Positions 26,857 to 36,552 of a DNA stretch of 64,000 nt are shown here, piece by piece. This stretch comes from Promethearchaeota archaeon (GTDB lineage Archaea > Asgardarchaeota > Lokiarchaeia > Sigyniarchaeales > SOKP01): contig JAHPZE010000021.1 in NCBI GenBank assembly GCA_019058365.1, forward strand, positions 1 through 64,000. The letters run 5' to 3'. The notes beneath the pieces were generated by a model that saw only the letters and a list, made by a program, of their open reading frames with translations, had not been told where the DNA came from and ran no database searches. The translations under genes and the position numbers were made by a program. Each line of letters starts with the position of its first letter. Within the stretch, counting starts at the first letter, position 1.

Positions 26857-27828
26857 TCAATTTACGTTTAGATCTACGTTATAGTTTTTCCGATACCATA
26901 AGAAGTAATCTCGAAGACCATCTTCTTGATTAAATTTTGCTTCAAAACCAATTAATTTTTTTGCTTTTGACATATCTCCATAACTATGTAGTATATCACC
27001 AGGTCTCGGATCAGTATATTCAATTTTAAGATTTTCCTTATTAGTTAGTTTTAACATAAGTTTTGCGAGATTTGTCATTGTAATTGGAGATCCGCATGCA
27101 ATATTCAAGATTTCACCACCTATATCATGTTCTGCTGCCAATAAGTTTGCTTGAACAACATCCTTAACATAAGTAAAATCTCTTATATTTTCACCATCTC
27201 CAAATATAATCAAATCTTCATTTCTAATAATTCTACCTATCCATATTGCAATTACTCCACTATAAGGAGAATCTCTTTGCCTTGGACCATAAATATTAAA
27301 ATACCTTAAACATGAGCCATTCAATCCATAAACATGATGATATGATTGGATATATGCTTCACAAGCTAGCTTTGATACCCCATAAGGTGATAATGGTAAT
27401 CTCCGCATATCTTCTCTTTTAGGTAAAGTGGGAGAATCGCCATACACAGAAGCACTTGAAGCAAATATAATCTTTTGGATATCTTTTTTTCTAGCTGCGT
27501 TTAATAAATTTAGAATACCATTTACATTAAAATCATTACACGAGGATGGCATTTTTACTGATTGAGGTACGCTAACAAAGGAAGCTTCATGATAGATAAT
27601 ATCGATATCCTTAAATATATCTAAAAGAAAGTTAAGATCTCTTACATCCCCCTTAATAAATTCAAAATTCTTATTCTTTAACGCATCTTCCAAATTATCT
27701 AATCTTCCACTAAAAAGATTATCAATACCAATTACCTCAGCTCCTAATTCGAGTAATTTATCAGTTAGATTACTGCCGATAAACCCAGCAGCACCAGTAA
27801 CAACAATTCGCTTCCCCTTAAAAGACAT
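26857..27828 (-). CDS. NAD-dependent nucleotide-sugar epimerase (UDP-glucose/GlcNAc 4-epimerase-like)
   Basis: This 323-aa extended SDR protein has VTGAAGFIGSNLTDKLL (residues 10-26), acidic IDNLFSG at the end of strand 2, SSASVYGD, and the catalytic SPYGVSK. RYFNIYGPRQRDSPYSG resembles UDP-GlcNAc/UDP-glucose 4-epimerases of the WbpP/Gne type. It probably converts between gluco and galacto forms of UDP-(N-acetyl)hexose. It lies 31 bases downstream of wecB in the same direction. A decayed relative of this gene is present at 46.5-46.9 kb. Confidence 0.9.
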   Translation of the reverse strand: MSFKGKRIVVTGAAGFIGSNLTDKLLELGAEVIGIDNLFSGRLDNLEDALKNKNFEFIKGDVRDLNFLLDIFKDIDIIYHEASFVSVPQSVKMPSSCNDFNVNGILNLLNAARKKDIQKIIFASSASVYGDSPTLPKREDMRRLPLSPYGVSKLACEAYIQSYHHVYGLNGSCLRYFNIYGPRQRDSPYSGVIAIWIGRIIRNEDLIIFGDGENIRDFTYVKDVVQANLLAAEHDIGGEILNIACGSPITMTNLAKLMLKLTNKENLKIEYTDPRPGDILHSYGDMSKAKKLIGFEAKFNQEDGLRDYFLWYRKNYNVDLNVN

Positions 27829-27859
27829 ACTGATACCATTCTTTTTTTAATTATAAAGT

Positions 27860-28954
27860 TTATAATACTTTGTTTTTAATTATTTCTACTATTCTTTGAG
27901 ATGTTTTCCCATCCCACTTCTCTATCTCTTGTCCTTTCTTATATGAATCTGATAAAATCTTATCTACATACATTTTTAATTTATTAAAATCATTTCCAAT
28001 TAAGGTATTAGTCCCTTTTTCAATTGTTATGGGTCTCTCCGTATTTTGTCGTAATGTCAGAATAGGAATTTTAAGATAAGAGGCTTCTTCTTGAATTCCG
28101 CCAGAATCTGTTAAAATAAATTTAGCGTTCATCATCAAATTTAAGAATTCCAAGTAACCTAATGGTTCTGTAAGAATTATATTTGGTTTTTTGAGTTGTT
28201 CGTCTAGATTAAAATTTTTCAGATTTTTTTGAGTTCTTGGATGTATAGGAAAGATAATTTTAATTTTGGATTGGATATAATTTAAAGTTTTTATAACTCT
28301 TTCGAGATCTTTCTTAGTATCTACATTTGAAGCTCTATGAATAGTAATTAATCCATAAGAATCACGGATTAATCCTAATCCTTTATAATAATTGTTTTCT
28401 CGAGCTAGCTTTGAGTTTGTAAGTAAATTGTCGATCATTATATTTCCAACGAAAAATATTTTACTAGAATCAATACCTTCATTTTTTAAATTAAATAAAC
28501 CACTCTCTTCAGTTACAAATAAATAATCTGCCAAATGATCTGTTAATTTTCGGTTTATTTCTTCAGGCATTTTTTTATCAAAACTTCTTAATCCTGCTTC
28601 AACATGAGCTACTTCTATAAGTAATTTTTTAGCAACTAAGGCACAGGCTATAGTTGAATTAACATCTCCAACTACGATAATTAATTTCGGTTTTTCTTTT
28701 AAAATCACCTTCTCAAACTCAATCATGATTTTTGCTGTTTGAAAGGCATGGGACCCTGACCCAACATTAAGAAAATAATCTGGTTTCGATATTCCTAAAT
28801 TATCAAAAAAGATTTTTGACATGTTATAGTCATAATGTTGCCCAGTATGAATTAACTTAAATTTAATTTTTTGTCTTTCCAATTCCCTTATCAAAGGAGC
28901 GATTTTCATAAAATTTGGTCTTGCTCCCCCGATAATAAATATATTGCTATTCAT
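27860..28954 (-). CDS. wecB: UDP-N-acetylglucosamine 2-epimerase (non-hydrolysing)
   Basis: This 364-aa WecB/MnaA-family enzyme interconverts UDP-GlcNAc and UDP-ManNAc. Visible motifs are GGARPNFMKIAPLIREL (residues 8-24), GDVNSTIA, HVEAGLRS (about 124-131), MPEEINRKLTDHLAD, THRASNVD and TDSGGIQEEA near the C-terminus, all typical of the non-hydrolysing class. A UDP-ManNAc dehydrogenase (WecC) is not seen nearby, so ManNAc itself may be used or the dehydrogenase lies elsewhere. It is followed immediately by the 4-epimerase gene, forming a UDP-HexNAc supply pair. Confidence 0.93.
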   Translation of the reverse strand: MNSNIFIIGGARPNFMKIAPLIRELERQKIKFKLIHTGQHYDYNMSKIFFDNLGISKPDYFLNVGSGSHAFQTAKIMIEFEKVILKEKPKLIIVVGDVNSTIACALVAKKLLIEVAHVEAGLRSFDKKMPEEINRKLTDHLADYLFVTEESGLFNLKNEGIDSSKIFFVGNIMIDNLLTNSKLARENNYYKGLGLIRDSYGLITIHRASNVDTKKDLERVIKTLNYIQSKIKIIFPIHPRTQKNLKNFNLDEQLKKPNIILTEPLGYLEFLNLMMNAKFILTDSGGIQEEASYLKIPILTLRQNTERPITIEKGTNTLIGNDFNKLKMYVDKILSDSYKKGQEIEKWDGKTSQRIVEIIKNKVL

Positions 28955-29104
28955 TTTTTAACTTAAATGAAAATTTAATCAATAAATTTTATAGTTAATA
29001 ATAATTGGGTTATTATATCTTTTTTTATTCCACAAATTCTCTTTAAATGATATGGAATAAGGAGAAATAAATAAGAATACGATAAATTTAGTGGAAATTA
29101 CAAT

Positions 29105-30244
29105 TTATTTTATAGAACTTATATTTTTCACTACTTGTGTTCTAAAAAATTCTTTATTATGTGTTTTCAAATGTCGATTTCTTAAGATTTGAGCATTCTT
29201 GCAATACTTATCATAATTATGAGCAATTTCAATAATCTTTTCAGCTATTATTTTTGGATCTGAAAAGTCTTCTAAAACAAGTTCAGTATAGGGATTAAAT
29301 AATGATTTTATATTTCCCGCCTTATTTGTTAAAATGACTTTCCCCTTAATAATTCCCTCAAGCATTTTAATAGGAACTGTTGAGGGACATATATTATTAA
29401 CCATCGGAAGAATTAACACATGCTCAGTATCGATTATTTTTGAGACCATTTGGTGTGGTTGAGATCCTAAAAATTGAAAATTATCATTAAGATTAAGATT
29501 GTTTACTTTATTTTGAATTTCCGCTCTAGTAGGACCATCCCCTACTAATTTTATTATGATTGGAAATCCCTTATCTTTTAATATTTTAGCAGCATCTATT
29601 AACGGAGCAAGTTTATCATACTTATGAAATCTTCCCGTATAACCAACTATTAAAGGTTTGCCATCATTGAAATTATAGGTTAACTCTCTTGTTGTTAAAA
29701 AATAATTCTGAACATAATAAGGTGCAATTACTATTTTTAAAGAATCCCCTCCATACTTTGCAACAATCTTTTCTGCTTGTTTATTCTCAACAAAGATAAG
29801 ATCAGCGCTATGAACAAGAAATTTCTCAAATTGAAATTCTAATTTCAGTAAAATTTTAGTTAGAACGCTAAACTTAGGTTTGTAAGAGGGATTTTTATAA
29901 AAAGCACTTCTTTCAATAGTGGAAAATGGAGTACATCCCATATTGAGGATAAATTTGTGTTTCATTACTTTTTTTAAAAAAATAGGAATAAATCCTGGGC
30001 GAGTAGCTCTTATAACAAATACTTGATGCGGTTTTAGTGATAACTTTACTAGTTTCAGAATCATTTTTAAAGAATTCAAAAAACTCAGTGAACTATCTTC
30101 ATTTCTATTTGGAAACACCTTAATAATATTGAAACTTGAGGGAATTGAGATAATAAATTTGTTATCATTAATACAACCCCCATAAGAAAGATCGCTCAAA
30201 TTTGAATGAGTACAGTAATAAATATTTTGTGCTCTATCTTTCAT
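29105..30244 (-). CDS. GT4-family glycosyltransferase
   Basis: This 379-aa retaining glycosyltransferase has the GT-B fold. The donor-binding C-terminal half begins at PLIVGYTGRFHKYDKL (about 209-224), with LVGDGPTRAEI, FLGSQPHQMVSKI and VLILPMVNNICPSTVPIKMLEGIIKGK. The last block holds the place of the usual EAMA region with a Glu in LEGI. The N-terminal acceptor half has basic patches suiting membrane association. Acceptor and sugar are unknown. It lies 150 bases upstream of wecB. Confidence 0.82.
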   Translation of the reverse strand: MKDRAQNIYYCTHSNLSDLSYGGCINDNKFIISIPSSFNIIKVFPNRNEDSSLSFLNSLKMILKLVKLSLKPHQVFVIRATRPGFIPIFLKKVMKHKFILNMGCTPFSTIERSAFYKNPSYKPKFSVLTKILLKLEFQFEKFLVHSADLIFVENKQAEKIVAKYGGDSLKIVIAPYYVQNYFLTTRELTYNFNDGKPLIVGYTGRFHKYDKLAPLIDAAKILKDKGFPIIIKLVGDGPTRAEIQNKVNNLNLNDNFQFLGSQPHQMVSKIIDTEHVLILPMVNNICPSTVPIKMLEGIIKGKVILTNKAGNIKSLFNPYTELVLEDFSDPKIIAEKIIEIAHNYDKYCKNAQILRNRHLKTHNKEFFRTQVVKNISSIK

Positions 30245-30595
30245 AACTCCTTCCTAAAAAATTTTATACAGATTCAGTCTCATTTTTAAGGATATAAATT
30301 ATAACATTGGTTTAAATAAAAAAATTTGTAAAAGTCTTAAAAACCCTACGTTTTAAAGTAAAAGGTTAAATTTTTGAATTTTCTTTATGATTTAAATTTT
30401 AAACTGATATATTTAATTAATTTGACGCAACCATTCCATTATTTGAATAATTTCAGAGTTTTGAATTAATTAGGTGTGAATACAAAAATAGAATTTGTTT
30501 TTAACTTTAATAAATTTAGGGAAAATTAACCAAAAACCATTGAGTCAGGTAGATGAAATTTGAGATAATAATTAAGAATTTAAAATCCTTTAATA
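30245..30595. other. 351-base gene-free stretch
   Basis: AT-rich spacer between the GT4 gene (29105) and the methyltransferase gene (30596), both on the minus strand. I see no open frame with coding character and no clear repeat. It probably holds the promoter of the GT4 gene. Confidence 0.6.
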
Positions 30596-31276
30596 CTACT
30601 TTATTTTTCTTATTGCGAAACTTAATTTTCTATCAGTTTCATGGGTTAAATAAATAAATTCCCAATCAAATTTTATACAAAATTGGTTTACAGCTTTTAC
30701 CACGCCATATGCTAGTGCTTTATTAATATTTCCTTGACAATAATCATGACCCGCTATTATTCCACCATCTTTTACTTTCATTCGACATAATTCCAGCTCT
30801 TTTATTGTTTGCTTGTAAGAATGTGTTGTATCGATATATACCCAGTCAAAATAACCATTCTCAAATTTCTTTAATTCTTTCTCGGATGTACCTCTTATTA
30901 TAATAACTCTTCCAGCATCTATTTCTTTTTGAAATCTTTTTCTAACATAATGCATTTTATTCTTATCAAATCTTTCTGAATCCCATATATCTATCAAATA
31001 TAGCTTTTTTGGATGTGTCAAAGAAATAATTTTATTTGAAAAATCTCCTTTATCAACGCCTAGTTCGGTAATAATACCATTTTTTGGGAGAAATTTTAAC
31101 AATATCTCTCTATTAAGGACTACTTTGAGATCTTTAATATTTTTTTGATTTAATCTTACTTGGTTTTCAAAATTTGTATCAGAAATAACTTTACTTCTAC
31201 GTATTATTATATTAAATCCAAACAAGTGTACTACTTTTTGGATAATAGAATAGCTTTTTTTAAGTACTTTTAACAT
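30596..31276 (-). CDS. Class I SAM methyltransferase (Methyltransf_24-like)
   Basis: This 226-aa protein has a basic N-terminal helix followed by a Rossmann methyltransferase core. Motifs are GIITELGVDKGDFSNKI (about 63-79), LYLIDIWDS, and DWVYIDTTHSYKQTIKEL with KDGGIIAGHDYCQG. This IDxxHxY plus GGxIxGHDY pattern is typical of the Methyltransf_24 type found in surface polysaccharide and sugar O-methylation clusters. It likely methylates a glycan sugar or its precursor. It lies between the flippase gene and a GT gene on the same strand. Confidence 0.8.
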   Translation of the reverse strand: MLKVLKKSYSIIQKVVHLFGFNIIIRRSKVISDTNFENQVRLNQKNIKDLKVVLNREILLKFLPKNGIITELGVDKGDFSNKIISLTHPKKLYLIDIWDSERFDKNKMHYVRKRFQKEIDAGRVIIIRGTSEKELKKFENGYFDWVYIDTTHSYKQTIKELELCRMKVKDGGIIAGHDYCQGNINKALAYGVVKAVNQFCIKFDWEFIYLTHETDRKLSFAIRKIK

Positions 31277-31408
31277 AATTATTTTATTTATTTTTTTGGT
31301 TTAAATTTAACTAATTTTTCCTCTCTCATTCCTGTCTTCTATGAGATTAAACCAAAGTTTTATTGACAATATCAATTAGAGATAGAAAATTTTAGCTTTT
31401 TAAGTAAC

Positions 31409-32920
31409 TCAAGTGTTTAATGTTTGTTTTTTTTTAAAAAATCGGTTAATGAATTCAATAAGAAATTCTCTCCTAAATATCAATATCAAGCAAAAATATG
31501 CAATAATTCCTATTGAAATATGATAAAATGATTGAAATAAATATGATGAAGTCCAGTAAACCATACCTCCTAATAGACTTATAAATAAAGCAGAAACACT
31601 AAATAATAGAAATATTCCAAAAGATTTTATATATTCTGTAAAACAAGGCCCTAATACCTTCTTTATTAAAAAATGGTAGAAAAAGTAAAAGAGGAGGAAG
31701 TTAGAAAGTAAAAAAGAAAATGCTACCCCATTAATTCCCCCAAAATAAATCCCAAGTAATATTATAAAAGGCTGAATTATTGCTACGAGTGCATTCCATA
31801 AGAATCCCAACCTTGCATATCCTTTTGCAAGTAAAAGAGAACCTATTGGATTACCGATGCATCTAAATAAACCTACCACTGAAAGAATTTGTACTAAAAG
31901 TATCGAAGGATTCCATTGTAAGCCATACAATAAAGGAACAAAGTAGGGTGCAATCAAGATTAACAAGATGTATATCGGAAAGTTGATGGAACTAACGATA
32001 CTTATCAGATTAAAATATTTTTCTTTCAGCATTTTTGTATTATTTTGCATTTTAGAAAAGTATGGAAAGGATACCCGGGTAAAAATTGGGTTAATTAAGG
32101 TAATCGGATATAAAACAAGATTATATGCAATAGTGTAATAACCTAAAGAAACAGTTCCCAAAAACTTCCCAATTAAAATTTTATCAATATTAGAGTTAAA
32201 TAAATTTAAAGAACGTTCACCCATTTGATATAAACCAAACGATAAAAAATTGTTAATTTCTGAAAAATTGAATTCAAATGTTGGTTTCCAGATTTTTAAT
32301 CCAATAAATAACAACAGAGAAGATTTCACTATACTTCTTAATATATATCCTAATACGACTGACATGACACCCCAACCATAATATGCTAATATTATTGAAA
32401 TTACAACTAAAAGTGTTGAAGTTATAAGTTCAATTATTGCAATAGATTTAAATACCAGCTCTTTCCTTAGCAAAGTCTCAAATTGTTGACCTACTGGAAT
32501 GATGAGAAATATTATTGCGGTTATTCTTATGAGAGATGTTAATTCGGGTTTATTATAAAAAATGGAGATTAATGGTGATAATAAATTAAGAATCAAGAAT
32601 ATTAAAAAACCGATTATAAATGTTATCCAAAATAATGTAGATATTTGTCGTTTAGATACATTCTGATAATGTATTACCGCCCCAGAAACACCAACATCCG
32701 AATATGCAATTCCGAATCCAAGAACAATTAAAATCAACCCCATAATACCATATTCTTCAGGTGTGAATAATCGGGCAAGAATTATCATCATAATAAATTG
32801 AATCATTGCGGAATATGTTAGTGAGATTGAATTCCATCGAATTCCTGCATCAGCTATGTGATCCATCATTTTAAAATCAATATCTTCACCCTTATCGAGA
32901 ACATTTTTATCATCATTCAT
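31409..32920 (-). CDS. Polysaccharide flippase (Wzx/MATE-like)
   Basis: This 503-aa membrane protein has about 14 predicted spans and fits the oligosaccharide flippase (MOP/PST) family. The N-terminal segment IRWNSISLTYSAMIQFIMMIILARLFTPEEYG (described here in parts: LARLFTPEEYG is the typical first-span exit) matches Wzx/RfbX-like proteins. FETLLRKELVFKS after the fourth or fifth span resembles lipopolysaccharide flippases of the WzxC group. It should move a lipid-linked glycan across the membrane. A second, different flippase is at 41621. The start ATG 32920 lies opposite a + strand GT gene. Confidence 0.85.
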   Translation of the reverse strand: MNDDKNVLDKGEDIDFKMMDHIADAGIRWNSISLTYSAMIQFIMMIILARLFTPEEYGIMGLILIVLGFGIAYSDVGVSGAVIHYQNVSKRQISTLFWITFIIGFLIFLILNLLSPLISIFYNKPELTSLIRITAIIFLIIPVGQQFETLLRKELVFKSIAIIELITSTLLVVISIILAYYGWGVMSVVLGYILRSIVKSSLLLFIGLKIWKPTFEFNFSEINNFLSFGLYQMGERSLNLFNSNIDKILIGKFLGTVSLGYYTIAYNLVLYPITLINPIFTRVSFPYFSKMQNNTKMLKEKYFNLISIVSSINFPIYILLILIAPYFVPLLYGLQWNPSILLVQILSVVGLFRCIGNPIGSLLLAKGYARLGFLWNALVAIIQPFIILLGIYFGGINGVAFSFLLSNFLLFYFFYHFLIKKVLGPCFTEYIKSFGIFLLFSVSALFISLLGGMVYWTSSYLFQSFYHISIGIIAYFCLILIFRREFLIEFINRFFKKKQTLNT

Positions 32921-33104
32921 AAAATCAACACTTGGGATGAAATGAATATAAAACGAAGGTAAGTTAGTTTTTAAACTTTACATAAAACTTAAAATTTAAT
33001 CGTTAAATACCTAAATAAATTTATTTAATTAAAGTTATTGATATAAAATTTTCAAGGAAAAAGGTTTATTTAGTATATTTCGCAAAATACAATAGGTAAT
33101 ATAA

Positions 33105-34112
33105 ATGGGGAAAGAAAAAATTTTATTATTCCATAAAGTTAATAGAAGTTTTATAGAAAAAGATTATCAAATCTTAAGCGAGAAATATAATATTAAAAAA
33201 ATAATGATTAATTTTAAAAATATTAAAAATTCTTTAAATTTAATAAAAGCCTTTATTTATATTTTTAATTATTCAATAGTATTTTTCTGGTTTGCTAGCC
33301 CAATTTTCCTTCCCTTTGTAATTCTTTCTAAGATATTGGGTAAGAAAAGGATTGTTGTAGCAGGAGGCTACGATGTAGCTTATGCTAAATATAAAACATA
33401 TAAATATGGATTGAGAAATCGACTTTTTCAGAAATATATAGTATCCTTAATTTTAAACAATTCAACAGCCGTATTTCCAGTTTCAAATTATACTAAAAAG
33501 GAAGTGTTGAGTTTTTCTAAACCAAAAAACATTAAAACAATATATAACGGGATAAATATAGAGAATTTTAACAAAATTAAAGGAATAGAAAAAGAAAATA
33601 TAGTTATAACCGTTGCCTCAGATATAGGAAACCAATATTATAAAAAAGGTTTAGGAACTTTTGTAGATATTGCTAAAAAAATGCCAAAAACTAAATTTTT
33701 CCTAATTGGTAAATGTAATACAAAACATAAACTTGTCAAAAGAATATTAAAAAGTAAACCTAAGAATTTAACTCTATTAGATTTTATAAATCAAGATGTT
33801 TTAATAAAATTATATTCAAAAGCAAAAGTTTATGCACAATTATCTCTTCATGAAAGTTTCGGGTTAGCTTTAGCTGAGGCGATGTTATGTGAGTGTGTTC
33901 CAGTAATCGCAAACACAAGTGCATTGCCTGAAGTTGTAGGTAAAGTGGGGTATACTATAAAATATAACGATGTAGAGGAGTCTATTAAAAAGATTACTGA
34001 GGCATTGAATTCTTCAAAAGAGCGTCAAAAACAAGCAAGAGAGAGAATAATCAAAAACTTCTCTTTAACAAGGAGGAAACAAGAAATATTGAGGTTCATA
34101 AACAATTTATGA
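33105..34112 (+). CDS. GT4-family glycosyltransferase
   Basis: This 335-aa GT-B glycosyltransferase has an acceptor half with a hydrophobic segment IFNYSIVFFWFASPIFLP (about 52-69) that may touch the membrane. The donor half carries TVASDIGNQYYKKGL, FLIGKCNTKHK and the hallmark SLHESFGLALAEAMLC (about 248-263) with the Glu/Ala-rich nucleotide-sugar site. The chain is short for the family but complete. The start ATG 33105 is 38 bases after a TTTAGTATAT-type AT-rich stretch. Sugar and acceptor are unknown. Confidence 0.85.
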   Translation: MGKEKILLFHKVNRSFIEKDYQILSEKYNIKKIMINFKNIKNSLNLIKAFIYIFNYSIVFFWFASPIFLPFVILSKILGKKRIVVAGGYDVAYAKYKTYKYGLRNRLFQKYIVSLILNNSTAVFPVSNYTKKEVLSFSKPKNIKTIYNGINIENFNKIKGIEKENIVITVASDIGNQYYKKGLGTFVDIAKKMPKTKFFLIGKCNTKHKLVKRILKSKPKNLTLLDFINQDVLIKLYSKAKVYAQLSLHESFGLALAEAMLCECVPVIANTSALPEVVGKVGYTIKYNDVEESIKKITEALNSSKERQKQARERIIKNFSLTRRKQEILRFINNL

Positions 34113-34297
34113 GATAAAAGAGATATAAAGCCGCTAAAAAGATTCTCAAAAGTTATAATAAAATCGATTTTTATGGTATAGCTCCATCAAACCCTTATTT
34201 AAAGTACTCAAAAATTAATTTCACAAAAACCTCAATTTGGACAATTATAAAGATATAACAGAAAAAAGGGTCTCAATTTTTTAATTAATATATATTA

Positions 34298-35134
34298 TCA
34301 TTTAAAAAAAATCCTTTTGATCTTCTTAAACAAATATAATATTATACATAGAGAGAGCATAGGAATTAATTTTCTTAAGATTATATATGAAGATCCGAAT
34401 TCACGCGATGCTAAATTAATCGGAACTTCCTCAATTTTATAACCAAGTAAAGCAGCTTGTAATATTAATTCTGTTGTAAATGCATATCCATTAAATCTAA
34501 TATTTTCAAAGATTTTTTCAGTCTTTCTACGAAGTGCTCTAAAACCACATTGATTATTTTTTACTTTTTGTCCAAAAAAAAGAAGTATTATTACTTCCAA
34601 TAATGCTTCTCCGAGCCTTGTAGCTATAGGTAATTTATAATTGAAGGTTCCTTTATATCTCGATCCAATAGTGATATCAGCATCTCCATTAAAAATAGGT
34701 TTTAATAAATTTATTATATCTTCTGCTCTATGCTGGCCATCTGAATCCATTGTGATTAAAATGTCCCCTTTACTATGGCGAATACCCGTAAGAAGCGCTT
34801 TTCCATATCCCTGATTAAATTTATGCTCTACAATATGAATTCCTTCATTATGCTTAATCTTTTTCATCTCATTTAAACTTGAATCTGTGGAATGATCATC
34901 AACTACAATTACTTCAATCAATTCACATTTTGGGAGATTTTCTAATACATATTTAATAGTATTTTCTTCATTATAAACAGGGAGAATAATAGAAATAAAC
35001 ATTTGATTGTTTTCATTTTTATATTTTTTTAAATAGTCGTAAAGTAATTTAAAGTTATCATTTTTTCTCGAGTTCTTCTTATCTCGACTTTCCAATAAGG
35101 AGCTTTTTTCTATGTCTAAGGATGGAGTTGTCAA
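34298..35134 (-). CDS. GT2-family glycosyltransferase, DPM1-like
   Basis: This 278-aa inverting GT-A enzyme has ISIILPVYNEENTIKYV (about 47-63), VVDDHSTDSS, TMDSDGQHRAED (the DxD metal site) and KNNQCGFRALRRKTEKIF, the pattern of dolichyl-phosphate mannose/glucose synthases. It should transfer a sugar from a nucleotide donor to a polyprenyl phosphate, making donors for the GT-C enzymes. An N-terminal charged tail of about 45 residues precedes the core. It ends with one hydrophobic segment (LSLCIILYLF). It is closely related to the first half of the tandem GT2 at 39894. Confidence 0.88.
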   Translation of the reverse strand: MTTPSLDIEKSSLLESRDKKNSRKNDNFKLLYDYLKKYKNENNQMFISIILPVYNEENTIKYVLENLPKCELIEVIVVDDHSTDSSLNEMKKIKHNEGIHIVEHKFNQGYGKALLTGIRHSKGDILITMDSDGQHRAEDIINLLKPIFNGDADITIGSRYKGTFNYKLPIATRLGEALLEVIILLFFGQKVKNNQCGFRALRRKTEKIFENIRFNGYAFTTELILQAALLGYKIEEVPINLASREFGSSYIILRKLIPMLSLCIILYLFKKIKRIFFK

Positions 35135-35389
35135 AATATTTGCTATTTTTGAAGAGTTGCAATTTTCAATATTTCGATATTAATATTAATTTGATTATAT
35201 TTAATTTTAATTTTTTGGATTCATAGAAACCTAGAAAACAAAAAATAATTTAAGATTTTTCTTAAAAAGCCTCAAGTTTCATTAATCTACTCCAGGAATA
35301 AATTCAAAATACCAAAGTATTAATTTTATAATTCCACATTTAAAATTAGATGTAGTAATTTTGGTGATATAATTATAAACATCGTATTT

Positions 35390-36517
35390 GTGGCTCCATT
35401 TTTTAATGAAAAACCAAATAGAAAATCAAGCTTAATTTTATTGGTTAAAGAATTATCAAAATACGTTGATATAACTATTATATCATCAAAAGTCGAAGGA
35501 ACTAAGAGTAAAGAAATTTTAAACTCTAATTTACGAATTTATAGGTTTACACCGACAATTTATTTACCAAAATTACCTTATACCTTTGATTTTTTATTAA
35601 TTAAAAAAATCATCAAAATTTTAAAAAAACAGAAAATTGATATAATAATTGGATATAGCCTCCAATTTTTTTCATGCTTTTCAGCAGCAATAGTAGCTAA
35701 GATACTCAGAATTCCTTTTATTTGCCGAATAGTAGGAGCAAGTAGTACTACTAATAAGAATGGGATCGAAATTCTCTCAAAATTATATGATAAAACTTTT
35801 GCAAAAATAACGTTAAAACTAGCCAATAAAATATTAGTACAAACTAAAAGTATGATCTCTAGACCCCTAAAATTAAGAGCACCTCTTCAAAAAATTTCTA
35901 TTGTTGAGGATGGAATTGATTTTGCACGATTTTCTGGAATTACTGACACAGAAGCGCTTAGAAAAAGATTGAAAATACAAAAATCGGAAATTGTTATCAC
36001 ATTTATTAGCAGAATTTTTGAATTAAAGGGTATTGAGGATTTAATAGTTGTTTCAAAACAAATCTTGAATGAGTATGAAAATGTAGTTTTTCTTATTGCT
36101 GGAAAAGGATCTTTAGAAAAAAAATTAGAGAATGAGGCTAAAATGACAAAAAATCTTGTTTACTTAGGATTTAGAAAGGATGTTCCTAATCTTCTAGCTA
36201 TTAGTGACATATATGTATTACCTTCCTATAGTGAAGGTTTATCTCCAGCAATATTAGAAGCTATGGCAAGTGGTTTACCGGTTGTTACAACAAACGTAGG
36301 TTCAAATCCGGATATCAATATAAATGGAAAGTATGGGAATTTAATAAATCCCGGTGATCAATCTCAGCTAAAAAAAAATATTATCAATCTTATTCAAAAT
36401 GAATCATTACGAAAAGAAATGGGTATTTTAAATAAAAAAAATATCCAAGAAAATTTTGATTTGAAAATAACAACCTTAAAATTCTTAGGAGAAATTAAAA
36501 AGCTTCTTGTAATTTAA
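35390..36517 (+). CDS. GT4-family glycosyltransferase
   Basis: This 375-aa GT-B glycosyltransferase has an N-terminal half with DIIIGYSLQFFSCFSA and an ICRIVGASSTTNK stretch. The donor half contains TFISRIFELKGIEDLI, GKGSLEKKLENEA, LGFRKDVPNLLAISDI and LPSYSEGLSPAILEAMASGLP (shown in part; the Glu of SEGLSPAILEAM binds the donor). The called start is GTG 35390, but the frame stays open upstream and reads INIVFV just before it, the usual beginning of this family. The true start may be an ATT or ATA codon near 35372-35375. It begins a probable four-gene operon. Confidence 0.85.
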   Translation: MAPFFNEKPNRKSSLILLVKELSKYVDITIISSKVEGTKSKEILNSNLRIYRFTPTIYLPKLPYTFDFLLIKKIIKILKKQKIDIIIGYSLQFFSCFSAAIVAKILRIPFICRIVGASSTTNKNGIEILSKLYDKTFAKITLKLANKILVQTKSMISRPLKLRAPLQKISIVEDGIDFARFSGITDTEALRKRLKIQKSEIVITFISRIFELKGIEDLIVVSKQILNEYENVVFLIAGKGSLEKKLENEAKMTKNLVYLGFRKDVPNLLAISDIYVLPSYSEGLSPAILEAMASGLPVVTTNVGSNPDININGKYGNLINPGDQSQLKKNIINLIQNESLRKEMGILNKKNIQENFDLKITTLKFLGEIKKLLVI

Positions 36518-36552
36518 AAAACTCTATTATTTAGTTGCCTGAACAGATAAAA

